From contig NZ_CP012544.1 in the NCBI RefSeq assembly GCF_004803815.1, positions 744,001 to 808,000 of the forward strand: 64,000 nucleotides of DNA. Direction: 5' to 3'. Numbering within the stretch: the stretch's first letter is position 1; each line of letters begins with the position of its first letter. Below, piece by piece: positions 48,973 to 57,328 of this stretch. The stretch is from Campylobacter showae. GTDB lineage: Bacteria > Campylobacterota > Campylobacteria > Campylobacterales > Campylobacteraceae. The position numbers and the translations under genes are program-made. A model generated the notes under the pieces. The model saw only the letters and a list, made by a program, of their open reading frames with translations. It was not told where the DNA came from and made no database searches.

Positions 48973-49670
48973 GAAATTTTACGGCTTGTCTCGTGAGCGC
49001 TTTCCCGAGATTTTGCAAAATTTTCGCTCCGCAGGCTATATGCCTAGTCTTGATTAAAATTTTCTGCACAACTTTCAAAATCATCTCACGATACTTCGCC
49101 TTATCGTTTTACGTTCAAATTTACAAATTTTACTTGCCGAGACCTGCATATTGAAAACTCAGATTTAAAATTTGCGGCGCGATAGCGCCAAATTTAAACC
49201 TGCACGTAGTGCAGCAACCTCTCACGTGCAGTGGGGTTAGAGAGGGCTTGGGAGAGGAAGGGGCGATGCTTCGTAAGTAGAACCCCTTCCTCTCCCGAAG
49301 AAAAAGAGAAAAAAGCTAGCTTTTCGCTTTACTAGTGTTTGCGGCTACGGATAGGGCGTAATCTAAGCTCCATCATTTTTTAAAAAAGACTAGCTTTAAT
49401 TAACAACATCTAAATTTAACTAATCCAAATTTAGCATCGTAAAGACGCAGGTCTCGGTGCGTAAAATCTAGAAATATCTCCATGCAAAAAGTACGATTTT
49501 CGCTTCGCTTGTAAAAAATATATAAATTTTACCTTAAGAAATATTTTTCTAAGGCTAAAGTGGGTAAAATAGTCGCAAATTTTTGAAAAAGCTCGTAAAA
49601 AGAGTGAAATTTATACGCAAAATGCGGATTTTGAGAGTAAAATCAGAAAAATTCTTTGAAAGGAAGTTAA
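48973..49670. other. Long intergenic region with tandem hairpins, candidate noncoding RNA
   Basis: About 700 bases between cmoA and the TAXI receptor gene. Within 49164-49324 I see successive foldable parts: GGCGC-GATA-GCGCC flanked by A/T arms (49164-49198), an 8-bp stem (49200-49207 with 49224-49231), a perfect 14-bp inverted repeat with a 19-base loop (49250-49263 with 49283-49296), and AAAAGCTAGCTTTT (49311-49324). No gene seen. The frame from 49583 on the plus strand is not convincing. Confidence 0.45.
49565..49570 (+). promoter_or_regulatory. Possible -10 element for the TAXI receptor gene
   Basis: GGGTAAAATAG with TAAAAT at 49565-49570. It would leave a leader of roughly 95 bases before the ATG at 49671. 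Confidence 0.3.
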
Positions 49671-50609
49671 ATGAAAACTACATCTTTGGCATTAGCCGGC
49701 TTGCTTTTCGCGTCTGCGCTGGGCGCAAAGGAGTTTGTATCTATCGGTACCGGAGCGATGACGGGCACGTATTATCCAGTCGGCGGAGCGATATGTCGCC
49801 TCGTAAATAAAGACCCGCAAATGAAATGCTCGGTGCAATCAACCGGCGGATCCGTCTATAACGTAAATAACGTGCTAAAAAAAGAGCTAAATTTCGGCTT
49901 CGTCCAAAGTGACGTGGTTTATGATAAATTTAACGGCGTAGGCAAATTTGACGGAAACGGCGATCAAAATCTGCGCGCAGTCGTCTCGATCTACCCTGAG
50001 CTTCTCGCGTTCGTCGTCTCAAAATCAAGCGGCATCGGCTCGATAAACGACCTCGAGGGCAAAGCGATCAACGTCGGTAACCCTGGCAGCGGCAATGAAA
50101 TGACCGCGCTTGGCGTGTTTAAGGCATTTGGCTTTGACGAGAAAAAGCTAAAACATCACGGCGTTTTAACTGCTGGCGAATGCCCGCACGCGCTAAAAGA
50201 TAAGAAAATCGACGGCTACTTCTACATGGTCGGCCATCCGACGGCTAACATCACTGACGCGGCAAACTCGCTACCTATCGACATCGTAAATATCGAGGGC
50301 GAGCAAGTCGATAAGATGCTGGCTGCGATGCCGTATTTTGCCAAAGGTACGATACCAAAAGGCACCTATGAGGGCGTGGACCACGACGTAAACAGCATCG
50401 GCGTTAAAGCCGTCCTAGTCACGGATAAGAGCATGAGCGATACTGCGGTGGCTGCGGTCGTGAAGGCTATTTTAGATAACTTCGACGAGTATAAGAGCCT
50501 ACATCCGGCACTTGCAGCCGTTACTAAAGAGAGCCTGATAGAGGGGCTTTCCGCACCTTTGCACCCTGCTGCCGAGGCCGAGTTTAAAAAAGCCGGCATA
50601 ATAAAATAA
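49671..50609 (+). CDS. TAXI-family TRAP transporter solute-binding protein
   Basis: Periplasmic receptor of a tripartite ATP-independent transporter. The 312-residue product has a signal peptide (MKTTSLALAGLLFASALGAKE) and the TAXI core: FVSIGTGAMTGTYYPVGGAICRLVNKD, LNFGFVQSDVVYDKFNG, INVGNPGSGNEMTAL. Substrates of TAXI systems are often glutamate, glutamine or other carboxylates, but not deducible here. ATG follows GAAAGGAAGTTAA. The permease gene follows after 359 bases. Confidence 0.94.
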   Translation: MKTTSLALAGLLFASALGAKEFVSIGTGAMTGTYYPVGGAICRLVNKDPQMKCSVQSTGGSVYNVNNVLKKELNFGFVQSDVVYDKFNGVGKFDGNGDQNLRAVVSIYPELLAFVVSKSSGIGSINDLEGKAINVGNPGSGNEMTALGVFKAFGFDEKKLKHHGVLTAGECPHALKDKKIDGYFYMVGHPTANITDAANSLPIDIVNIEGEQVDKMLAAMPYFAKGTIPKGTYEGVDHDVNSIGVKAVLVTDKSMSDTAVAAVVKAILDNFDEYKSLHPALAAVTKESLIEGLSAPLHPAAEAEFKKAGIIK

Positions 50610-50616
50610 ACTAGCT

Positions 50617-50661
50617 AAGCCGTGCGGGTTAAATTTGACCTGCGCGGCTTGTCTTTTTGTT
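50617..50661 (+). terminator. Hairpin terminator after the TAXI receptor gene
   Basis: AAGCCG and nearby bases (50617-50629) pair with 50638-50650 with two wobble pairs, loop of 8, then GTCTTTTTGTT. It lies between the receptor and the permease genes and could cause higher receptor expression. Confidence 0.55.
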
Positions 50662-50968
50662 AAATTTAGGGCTTATTTTTAGTTTTTGAGGATTTAAAAT
50701 TTGACGCTTTGCTAGCTTGTTTTTGGACGGCGGCGAGTTTGCTTTAGCCGCATAAAGCGTCAAATTTTAGATTTGGCTCATGCGCGAGTTTTTGGCTAGT
50801 TTTGCTTGCTGTTTGCAAAGCCCGTATCTTTACGGCACGAGGTTAAATTTATAAGCAAATTTTGAGGCGCTGGAAAAGTAGGTCAAATTTGAAAAACTAA
50901 AGTCCGGTTTACGCGGGCAAAATCGCCAAATTTTAGAAAAAATTTAAGAAGTCAAGAAAAGAGCAAAT
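50662..50968. other. TRAP operon spacer with a 16-bp perfect inverted repeat
   Basis: Between the terminator and permease ATG. Arms 50695-50710 and 50754-50769 are perfectly complementary over 16 bases; the 43-base loop contains a nested GCGGC/GCCGC pair (50730-50734 with 50747-50751). No gene seen. Confidence 0.5.
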
Positions 50969-53068
50969 ATGGATAAAAATCTAAACGATATACGAACAAA
51001 TACCGAGTCGGCGCAGGAAAAAGAGGAGTTCGTCGAGGTAAAGACGCGCGAGATAAACTCGAGCTTTTATATTTATTTTACGAGCATTATCTGCTTTGCG
51101 TGGTCGGTTTTTCAGCTTTATATCGCGTATTTTCCGATGAACACGACGATGTCGCGCTCGGCGCACCTCGCGTTTGCTATTTGTCTGCTGTTTTTGCTCT
51201 ATCCGCTCAAAATTCACAAAAAAGCCCACTCCAGCCTGCCGTTTTATGATATTGCGCTTTGCGTTGTGGGCACGCTAGCCGCACTCTATCCGCTCATAGA
51301 GTTTTACGCTCTAGCGCAGCGCCCGGGAGACTACACTAGCTTTGATATAGCCGTGTCTTGCGTCGCCGTGGTCGTTCTGTTTGAGGCGGGCCGCAGGATC
51401 ATCGGCCCGGCGCTTCCTATCATCGCGGCGATATTTTTGGCGTATGATTATTTCGGCCAGTACATGCCCGACATCATCGCGCACCAGGGCGCTAGCCTAA
51501 ACAAACTCGCCGGTCACATGTACCTTACGACCGAGGGCGTCTTTGGCGTGCCGCTTGGCGTTAGCGTGAGTTTTATCTATCTTTTCGTCTTATTTGGTTC
51601 GCTTTTGGAGCGCGCTGGAGCAGGGCAGTACTTTATAAATTTAGCCTTTGCGCTGCTTGGTAAATTTCGCGGTGGACCAGCGAAAGCTTCGGTTATCGCG
51701 TCAGGACTAACCGGCATGGTGAGCGGTAGCTCTACGGCAAACGTCGTGACGGTGGGTACGTTTACGATCCCGCTGATGAAAAAGGCGGGCCTAACTAGCA
51801 CCAAAGCCGGCGCGATCGAGGTGGCCGCAGGTGTAAACGGTCAGCTGATGCCGCCTATCATGGGTGCGGCGGCCTTTATCATCGCCGAGTTTTTGGGACT
51901 TAGCTACACAAACGTCATGATCGCGGCCGTGATTCCGGCATTCGTGTGCTACTTGTCGCTGTTTTTCATCGTGCACCTTGAGAGCTGTAAGCTAGGGCTA
52001 AAAGGCATGGAGCAGGGTGCCGGCATATCGAAGCTTAAAATTTTCGTGAGCGGTCTGCACTATCTTATCCCGATTTTGGTTTTGCTCTATACATTATTAA
52101 TCGCAAACGAATCTCCGATCTCAGCGGCTTTTAACGCCATTTGCGTGCTGTTTTTGATTATCCTTTTTCAGGAACCCGTTAAAAAAATGGCTCACGGCGA
52201 GGACGTCGGCAAAGAGGACTTTATCATCGGCTTTGCGGATATATTTTGGGCGATGGTAACGGCGGCTAAAAGCATGACTACGATCGCGATAGCTACGGGT
52301 CTAGCCGGCATCATCGTAGGCTCGATCTCGCTAACGGGCGTCGGTCAAGTGCTATCTGAAGTCGTGGAAAATTTAGCCGGCAACAACATCGTGCTCATCC
52401 TATTTCTCACTGCGATAATGTCGCTGATACTTGGCATGGGCTTGCCGACGACGGCAAACTACATCGTCGTTAGCTCGCTAGTCGCGCCTGTGATTTTGTT
52501 TTTGGCGCACAAAAACGGCTTTCTCATTCCAGCCATCGCGGTGCATCTTTTCGTCTTTTACTTTGGTATCCTAGCAGACGATACACCTCCGGTCGGCATC
52601 GCGGCATACGCTGCGGCCGGTATCGCCAAAGCAAACCCGGTAACCGTGGGCGTGCAGGGCTTTTTCTACGACCTGCGCACGACGATTTTGCCGTTTTCGT
52701 TCGTGTTTAACAACAAGCTGCTTTTGATAGAGAGCGTAAACTCGGCCAATCCAAACGACGCAAAAGGCATAGTGTGGATAACAAATCCGCTCGAGATGGC
52801 GCTGATTTTCGGTACGGCGCTAGTGGGTATGTTTGCCTTTTCTTCGGCGCTTCAGGGGTATTTCGTTAAACGCGTAAGCATGCTCGAGCGTGCGCTGCTT
52901 TTATGCGTAGTGCCGCTAACCCTGGTGCCAAATATGTGCGCTAAATACATCCCGTTTATCGCGAACGAATACGTTTCTTACGCGATCGGCGTGTCGCTTT
53001 ATGCGGCGTTATTTGCGTTTCAATGGATACAAAATAAAGCGGAAAAGAGAGTCGGCGTAGGCGTTTAG
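50969..53068 (+). CDS. TRAP transporter fused permease (DctQM type)
   Basis: The 699-residue product has an N-terminal DctQ-like part (about 35-170, helices ICFAWSVFQLYIAYF and onward) fused to a DctM-like permease (about 180-690) with the sequence SGLTGMVSGSSTANVVTVGTF, EVAAGVNGQLMPPIMGAAAFI, LGMGLPTTANYIVVSSL and DDTPPVGIAAYAAAGIAKANP. This fusion is the rule for TAXI systems. Inner membrane, driven by an ion gradient. ATG follows GAAAAGAGCAAAT. Confidence 0.96.
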   Translation: MDKNLNDIRTNTESAQEKEEFVEVKTREINSSFYIYFTSIICFAWSVFQLYIAYFPMNTTMSRSAHLAFAICLLFLLYPLKIHKKAHSSLPFYDIALCVVGTLAALYPLIEFYALAQRPGDYTSFDIAVSCVAVVVLFEAGRRIIGPALPIIAAIFLAYDYFGQYMPDIIAHQGASLNKLAGHMYLTTEGVFGVPLGVSVSFIYLFVLFGSLLERAGAGQYFINLAFALLGKFRGGPAKASVIASGLTGMVSGSSTANVVTVGTFTIPLMKKAGLTSTKAGAIEVAAGVNGQLMPPIMGAAAFIIAEFLGLSYTNVMIAAVIPAFVCYLSLFFIVHLESCKLGLKGMEQGAGISKLKIFVSGLHYLIPILVLLYTLLIANESPISAAFNAICVLFLIILFQEPVKKMAHGEDVGKEDFIIGFADIFWAMVTAAKSMTTIAIATGLAGIIVGSISLTGVGQVLSEVVENLAGNNIVLILFLTAIMSLILGMGLPTTANYIVVSSLVAPVILFLAHKNGFLIPAIAVHLFVFYFGILADDTPPVGIAAYAAAGIAKANPVTVGVQGFFYDLRTTILPFSFVFNNKLLLIESVNSANPNDAKGIVWITNPLEMALIFGTALVGMFAFSSALQGYFVKRVSMLERALLLCVVPLTLVPNMCAKYIPFIANEYVSYAIGVSLYAALFAFQWIQNKAEKRVGVGV

Positions 53069-53155
53069 AGCCTGCGCTTTCTTGGTTTGCTAATTACTCT
53101 CTCGTAAATTTTAGAAGCTTGCGTTTTGGAAATAGCGTATAGAAAAGATAAATTT

Positions 53156-53184
53156 GGGTTAAATTTGACGGTCAAATTTAACCC
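53156..53184. repeat. Perfect inverted repeat between convergent genes
   Basis: A 14-base arm (53156-53169) and its complement (53171-53184) with one base between, built from the AAATTTGAC word. It lies between the 3' ends of the permease gene and the Hcp-like gene. It may act as a two-way terminator, but it lacks a T tract and, with a 1-base loop, would form an RNA hairpin only after opening some pairs. Confidence 0.45.
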
Positions 53185-53196
53185 GAGTAAGCAAAA

Positions 53197-53679
53197 TTAA
53201 AGTCTTTTTGAGCGTTTTAGATCGCTTGCAAATTGGCATCCGAGACTATCGCCTGTCTTGCATGCTTTTTCAAAAAGCGCGTAGGCTTCTTTAAATTTTT
53301 TCTCCTCTAGTAGATACGATCCCACAGTCGCGCATGAAAAGCCGTCGCCAAGCTCGCAGCCTTTATTTAGCAGTGCACGCGCCTTTTCTTTGTCGCTTGA
53401 TACGTATATGCCGCCAGCACCCGAGCAGGCCTCTTTAGAGCCTAGTTCGCAGCCTTTTTCGTATAGCTCAAGCGCTTTTTTAGTGTCAGGCAGGATATCT
53501 TTGCCCAGCTGATAAAGCGCGCCTAGTTTTGCGCAGGCTAGGCCGTTGTTCGCGTCGCAGGCAGCTGCAAATTTCTCGCGAGCCATTACAAATTTAGAGC
53601 TCTCGTAGGCTTTTACACCGTCCTCAAAATCGCCGCCCAGAGCAAAAACCGCGGCAACTAGCATTAGAAGTTTTTTCAT
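53197..53679 (-). CDS. Secreted Sel1-repeat protein, Hcp (cysteine-rich) type
   Basis: The 160-residue product has a signal peptide (MKKLLMLVAAVFALGGDFEDG) and three to four Sel1-like repeats with regularly placed cysteine pairs (CDANNGLACAKLGALYQLG, CELGSKEACSGAGGIYV, CELGDGFSCATVGSYL, CKTGDSLGCQFA), the disulfide-stabilised pattern of Helicobacter cysteine-rich proteins. These are secreted or periplasmic; some bind beta-lactams. The role here is unknown. Confidence 0.85.
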   Translation of the reverse strand: MKKLLMLVAAVFALGGDFEDGVKAYESSKFVMAREKFAAACDANNGLACAKLGALYQLGKDILPDTKKALELYEKGCELGSKEACSGAGGIYVSSDKEKARALLNKGCELGDGFSCATVGSYLLEEKKFKEAYALFEKACKTGDSLGCQFASDLKRSKRL

Positions 53680-53724
53680 TATCTCCCTTTAAATTAAAAA
53701 TATTCTATTTTAGCATATTTAAAA

Positions 53725-54546
53725 TTATTTTTTGTTTAGCCGTTGTTCTCGCGTTTTGAAATCAGGCATCAGCCCTGCGATAAAGTCATAGAAGCTTTTT
53801 TGATGGTGGGGGTAGATGAGATGGGTTAGCTCGTGAAGCACGACGTATTCGACTAGTTCGGGGGCTTTTTCGATCAAATTTAGGCTTAAATTTATATACC
53901 CTTTGCGCGAGTTGCAGCTACCCCAGCGAGTAGTCATTTTGCGAACGACGACGCGGTTTATCTTGCGGTTGACGGCTGGGGCAAATTTGGCTATAAAATG
54001 CTCGTAAACACGCCTTGCAAAGGCTTTTTTGTAGTTTTCTAGCGCAGCTAAACTCGCAGCGTAAATTTCGCCGTCAAATTTACGCTCGTCCGAGCTTTTA
54101 AATTTAAGCTCATCAAGGTGCTGGGTAAATTCGCTAGCGTCAAATTTGCCGTCAAATTTAGCGCCGTAAAGGTGCGGGTCTAGCCCGTCCGCGCTAAAAT
54201 TTAAGCCGTTAAAAATCTCCGAATCGCTTGCAAAGCGTCTTAAATTTACGCCCTTTAAATTCGGCTCAAATTTGATGCGATAAACCTCGCCCAGTAGTCT
54301 AAACTCGTCCTCGCGCGGTAAATTTGATAGCGTCTTTTCGTGAGCTGATTTTAGCCATTTGTAGTGTTTTTGCACAAACTCTAGCGCATATTTTTGCGCG
54401 GCGTAAAAGGGCAGTGAGACTGAGATCTCGCCGGTTTTAGCGACTTTTAGTCTAGTTGTTTTGACGCCTTTTTTAAAATTTAGCGCGACGTCAAATTCGC
54501 CGCATTTTACGCAAACGGTTTTTACACGAGGCGTTTTGATTGCCAT
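53725..54546 (-). CDS. YgjP-like metallopeptidase with low-complexity insertion
   Basis: The 273-residue product belongs to the YgjP/DUF45 group: HPYKWLKS-like start (FVQKHYKWLKSAHE) and the zinc site LHELTHLIYPHHQKSFY with HExxH at residues 238-242 and a later histidine. TTRWGSCNSRKGYINLSLNLI is the family signature. Residues about 98-160 are an extra low-complexity stretch (KFDGKFDASEF, DERKFDGE) beyond the usual about 230 residues, encoded by AAATTTGAC-type words. Overlaps the MATE gene by 25 bases. Confidence 0.88.
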   Translation of the reverse strand: MAIKTPRVKTVCVKCGEFDVALNFKKGVKTTRLKVAKTGEISVSLPFYAAQKYALEFVQKHYKWLKSAHEKTLSNLPREDEFRLLGEVYRIKFEPNLKGVNLRRFASDSEIFNGLNFSADGLDPHLYGAKFDGKFDASEFTQHLDELKFKSSDERKFDGEIYAASLAALENYKKAFARRVYEHFIAKFAPAVNRKINRVVVRKMTTRWGSCNSRKGYINLSLNLIEKAPELVEYVVLHELTHLIYPHHQKSFYDFIAGLMPDFKTREQRLNKK

Positions 54547-55841
54547 TTTCTGCTTCTCCAGCGCCAGGTATTAACAAGACCGCGCAGCCACTCGTCGGCG
54601 GTAAATCCGATCCAAACGCCGATGATCCCCATGCCCTGCACGATGCCCAGATAGTACCCCAGCGGCAGGCTCACGCCCCACATAAACAGCGCTCCAGTCA
54701 TCAGCGGAAATTTAGCATCTCCGCTCGCGCGCAGGGCGTTTACGATGACGATGTTAAAGGTTCGACCCGTCTCAAGCGCGATAGAAAGCGTAAAAAGCGG
54801 CAGCATGACGGCCTTTAGCTCCTCGGTCAAATTTAATCGCTCCATGATCTCAAATTTGCCAAAATACGCCGCCACAACGACCGCGAGAGTCGCTATAAAA
54901 CCGATGCGAAGCGCGCGGAAAGTGCGCGAGTAGGCCTCGTCAAATCTCATCGCGCCGACTAGGTGTCCGACGATGACTTCGTTTGCCACGCTGATGCTGG
55001 CCCCGCAAAGCAGGATAAGAAGCGTGATCTGAAAGTAGATGGTCTGCACGTTTAGGCTGGCCTCGCCCATGCTCGCTACAAAGCCAAAAGCCACCATATA
55101 CTGCGCCATCCAGAGCAAATTTTCGCCCGCGCTCGGAAGCCCGACGGATAAAATTTTACGCAAAATGGCAAACGGCAGGCTAAATAGACGTTTAAAGAAA
55201 ATATTAACTTTCGCGTAGCGAGTCAGTATCAAAAATAGCACGATAACGCCGACCAGTCGTCCGACGACGGTCGAAACCGCGACGCCGTAAAGGCCGTAGT
55301 TTGGCAGTCCTAGCCAGCCAAAAAGCGCGATAGCGTTACCGCAAAGGGTGATGACGTTCATGAGTAGGGAAACCAGCATGACGGCGGTAGCGAAGTTGTA
55401 AACGCGAAGCACGGCTGCAAGCACCATGCCGATGCCGTCAAAGGCTAATGCGATACCAAGCATATGCAAGTAGCCAAAGCTCTCGGCTCTTAGCTGCTCG
55501 GGGACGTTTAAAAGCTCTAAAATCTCAAATCCGAAAAAGTAAATAAAAACCGCGCTGCCAAGCCCGATGATCGTGTTAAACGTGATGCTAGCGTGTATGA
55601 CGCGTTTGGCTAAATTTATATTTTTAGCACCCAGAGCTTGAGCTACTACGACCGAACAGCCCACGCTAAGGAAGCTAAAAATGGTCATAAAAAGATCCAT
55701 TATCTGGTTGCCAGCGCCCATGGCGCCGACTAGATGGACGCTGACCTTAGTCACCATATATGTGTTTATGATGAGCGTCACGAAGTGCAAAAACATATCT
55801 AAAAATATCGGGATAGTGAGTTTTTTGAGCGATAAATTCAT
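54522..55841 (-). CDS. MATE-family efflux transporter
   Basis: The 439-residue product has 12 predicted membrane segments in two similar halves, starting IPIFLDMFLHFVTLIINTYMVTKVSVHLVGAMGAGNQIMDLFMTIFSFLSVGCSVVVAQALGAKN. It belongs to the NorM/DinF group. It exports drugs or other cations using Na+ or H+; substrates are not deducible. The start ATG at 55841 is preceded by a weak site; the divergent NSS gene starts 164 bases away. Confidence 0.92.
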   Translation of the reverse strand: MNLSLKKLTIPIFLDMFLHFVTLIINTYMVTKVSVHLVGAMGAGNQIMDLFMTIFSFLSVGCSVVVAQALGAKNINLAKRVIHASITFNTIIGLGSAVFIYFFGFEILELLNVPEQLRAESFGYLHMLGIALAFDGIGMVLAAVLRVYNFATAVMLVSLLMNVITLCGNAIALFGWLGLPNYGLYGVAVSTVVGRLVGVIVLFLILTRYAKVNIFFKRLFSLPFAILRKILSVGLPSAGENLLWMAQYMVAFGFVASMGEASLNVQTIYFQITLLILLCGASISVANEVIVGHLVGAMRFDEAYSRTFRALRIGFIATLAVVVAAYFGKFEIMERLNLTEELKAVMLPLFTLSIALETGRTFNIVIVNALRASGDAKFPLMTGALFMWGVSLPLGYYLGIVQGMGIIGVWIGFTADEWLRGLVNTWRWRSRKWQSKRLV

Positions 55842-56005
55842 AAATTCTCTTTTGTAACGTGGATTTTAAATAACGCGCGATTATACCCAAATATAAATTT
55901 AAAGCGTTTTAAGGCGGCGCTGCGTGCTTTGCGGGCGAGCGGGCATAATCTTTTTATTAGCTTAATCAAGTATAATTGAGAAAATTTAATCTAAACGGAT
56001 ATCAA

Positions 56006-57319
56006 ATGCACAAAACAAATTTCACGTCACGCTGGGCGTTTATCATCGCTTGCGTGGGCTCGGCTATCGGTATGGCCAACGTCTGGGGGTTTCCTTATAA
56101 GGTCGGTACGAACGGCGGCGGCGCGTTTTTGCTCGTTTATCTGTTTTTTATCGCGATATTTTCATACGTCGGGCTTTCTGCGGAGTACGCTATCGGCAGA
56201 CGCGCCAAAACCGGCACTCTAGGCTCATACGAATACGCGTGGAAGAGCCGAAACTGGGGCATGTTCGGTAAAATTTTAGGTTGGATACCGCTAGCTGGCT
56301 CGATGTGTATCGCTATAGGCTACGCTGTCATCATCGCATACGTTTTAAAGGCGCTATTTCAGGCGATCACGGGCTCGCTGATGACGGTGGATACGAACAC
56401 TTGGTTTGAGTCCTTTGCACTTTCGTCCTACTCGGTCGTGCTGTTTCACTTTATCGTCGTTGCGGGTACGCTAATTACGCTATTTTTCGGCGCGCACAGT
56501 ATCGAAAAGACAAACAAAATCATGATGCCGCTTTTTTTCGTGCTATTTTTTATCCTAGCTATCAGAGTGGCGTTTTTAGACGGGGCGTTTGGCGGGTATA
56601 AATTCGTCTTTCACAGCGACTGGGGCAAGCTAGCCGATCCGATGGTGTGGGTGGCGGCGATGGGACAGGCCTTTTTCTCGCTATCTATCACGGGCTCGGG
56701 TATGATCGTCTACGGCGCGTATCTATCAAAGGACGAAGACGTCGTCGATAGCGCGCAAAAGACAGCGATCTTTGATACGATCGCGGCGATGACGGCGGCG
56801 CTCGTTATGCTGCCTGCGGTATTTGCCTACGGTATGGATCCGGCGGCGGGACCCGGGTTACTTTTCGTAACGCTGCCTAAAATTTTACAAGATATGCCGG
56901 GCGGTCAAATTTTCGCGATTATTTTATTTACGGCGGTGATTTTTGGCGGTGTGACCTCGCTGCAAAATATGTTCGAAGCCGTCGCCGAGTCGATAATGCA
57001 CAAATTTCCTAGCCTAAAGCGTGGCGTCGTGCTGATCGCGCTTTGCATAATATGTTTTGGCATAGGCGTAAATATGGAAGCCATAACTAGCTGGGGGCCG
57101 TGGATGGATTTCGTGTCGATCTACATCATCCCTATCGGCGCGGTTATCGGCGCGGTGTCATGGTTTTGGGTTATCAAAAAAGAGGAGATCATGGACGAGA
57201 TCAACACGGGCGCGGCAAAAAAGCAAGGCGCGTTTTGGTATTTTACGGGCAGATATATCTACGTGCCGATGGCGCTTACGCTTTGTATCATCGCACTTAG
57301 CATGCATATCTCGTTTTAA
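56006..57319 (+). CDS. Sodium-dependent transporter, NSS/SNF family
   Basis: I start at ATG 56006 (MHKTNFTSRWAFIIACVGSAIGMANVWGFPYKVGTNGGGAFLLVYL), the normal NSS N-terminus; a TTG at 55976 adds only 10 residues. The GSAIGMANVWGFPY and NGGGAFLL motifs form the sodium/substrate site. The 437-residue product has about 11 membrane segments, as in bacterial NSS proteins with short C-terminus. Substrates are likely amino acids; the specific one is unknown. The ABC-F gene begins 9 bases after the stop. Confidence 0.93.
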   Translation: MHKTNFTSRWAFIIACVGSAIGMANVWGFPYKVGTNGGGAFLLVYLFFIAIFSYVGLSAEYAIGRRAKTGTLGSYEYAWKSRNWGMFGKILGWIPLAGSMCIAIGYAVIIAYVLKALFQAITGSLMTVDTNTWFESFALSSYSVVLFHFIVVAGTLITLFFGAHSIEKTNKIMMPLFFVLFFILAIRVAFLDGAFGGYKFVFHSDWGKLADPMVWVAAMGQAFFSLSITGSGMIVYGAYLSKDEDVVDSAQKTAIFDTIAAMTAALVMLPAVFAYGMDPAAGPGLLFVTLPKILQDMPGGQIFAIILFTAVIFGGVTSLQNMFEAVAESIMHKFPSLKRGVVLIALCIICFGIGVNMEAITSWGPWMDFVSIYIIPIGAVIGAVSWFWVIKKEEIMDEINTGAAKKQGAFWYFTGRYIYVPMALTLCIIALSMHISF

Positions 57320-57328
57320 GGCTTGCGC

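Noticed and set aside
48973-49670. tRNA or rRNA in the long gap
   Set aside because: Hairpins are present, but no cloverleaf with CCA end or rRNA-like stretch was found.
49583-49810. 75-codon frame overlapping the start of the TAXI receptor
   Set aside because: Basic, arginine-rich product, wrong frame relative to the receptor gene, no homology and no ribosome binding site; treated as noise.
53156-53184. Long inverted repeat as insertion-sequence end
   Set aside because: No transposase, target duplication or partner end nearby; its word is common throughout the window, so a terminator or chance pairing is likelier.
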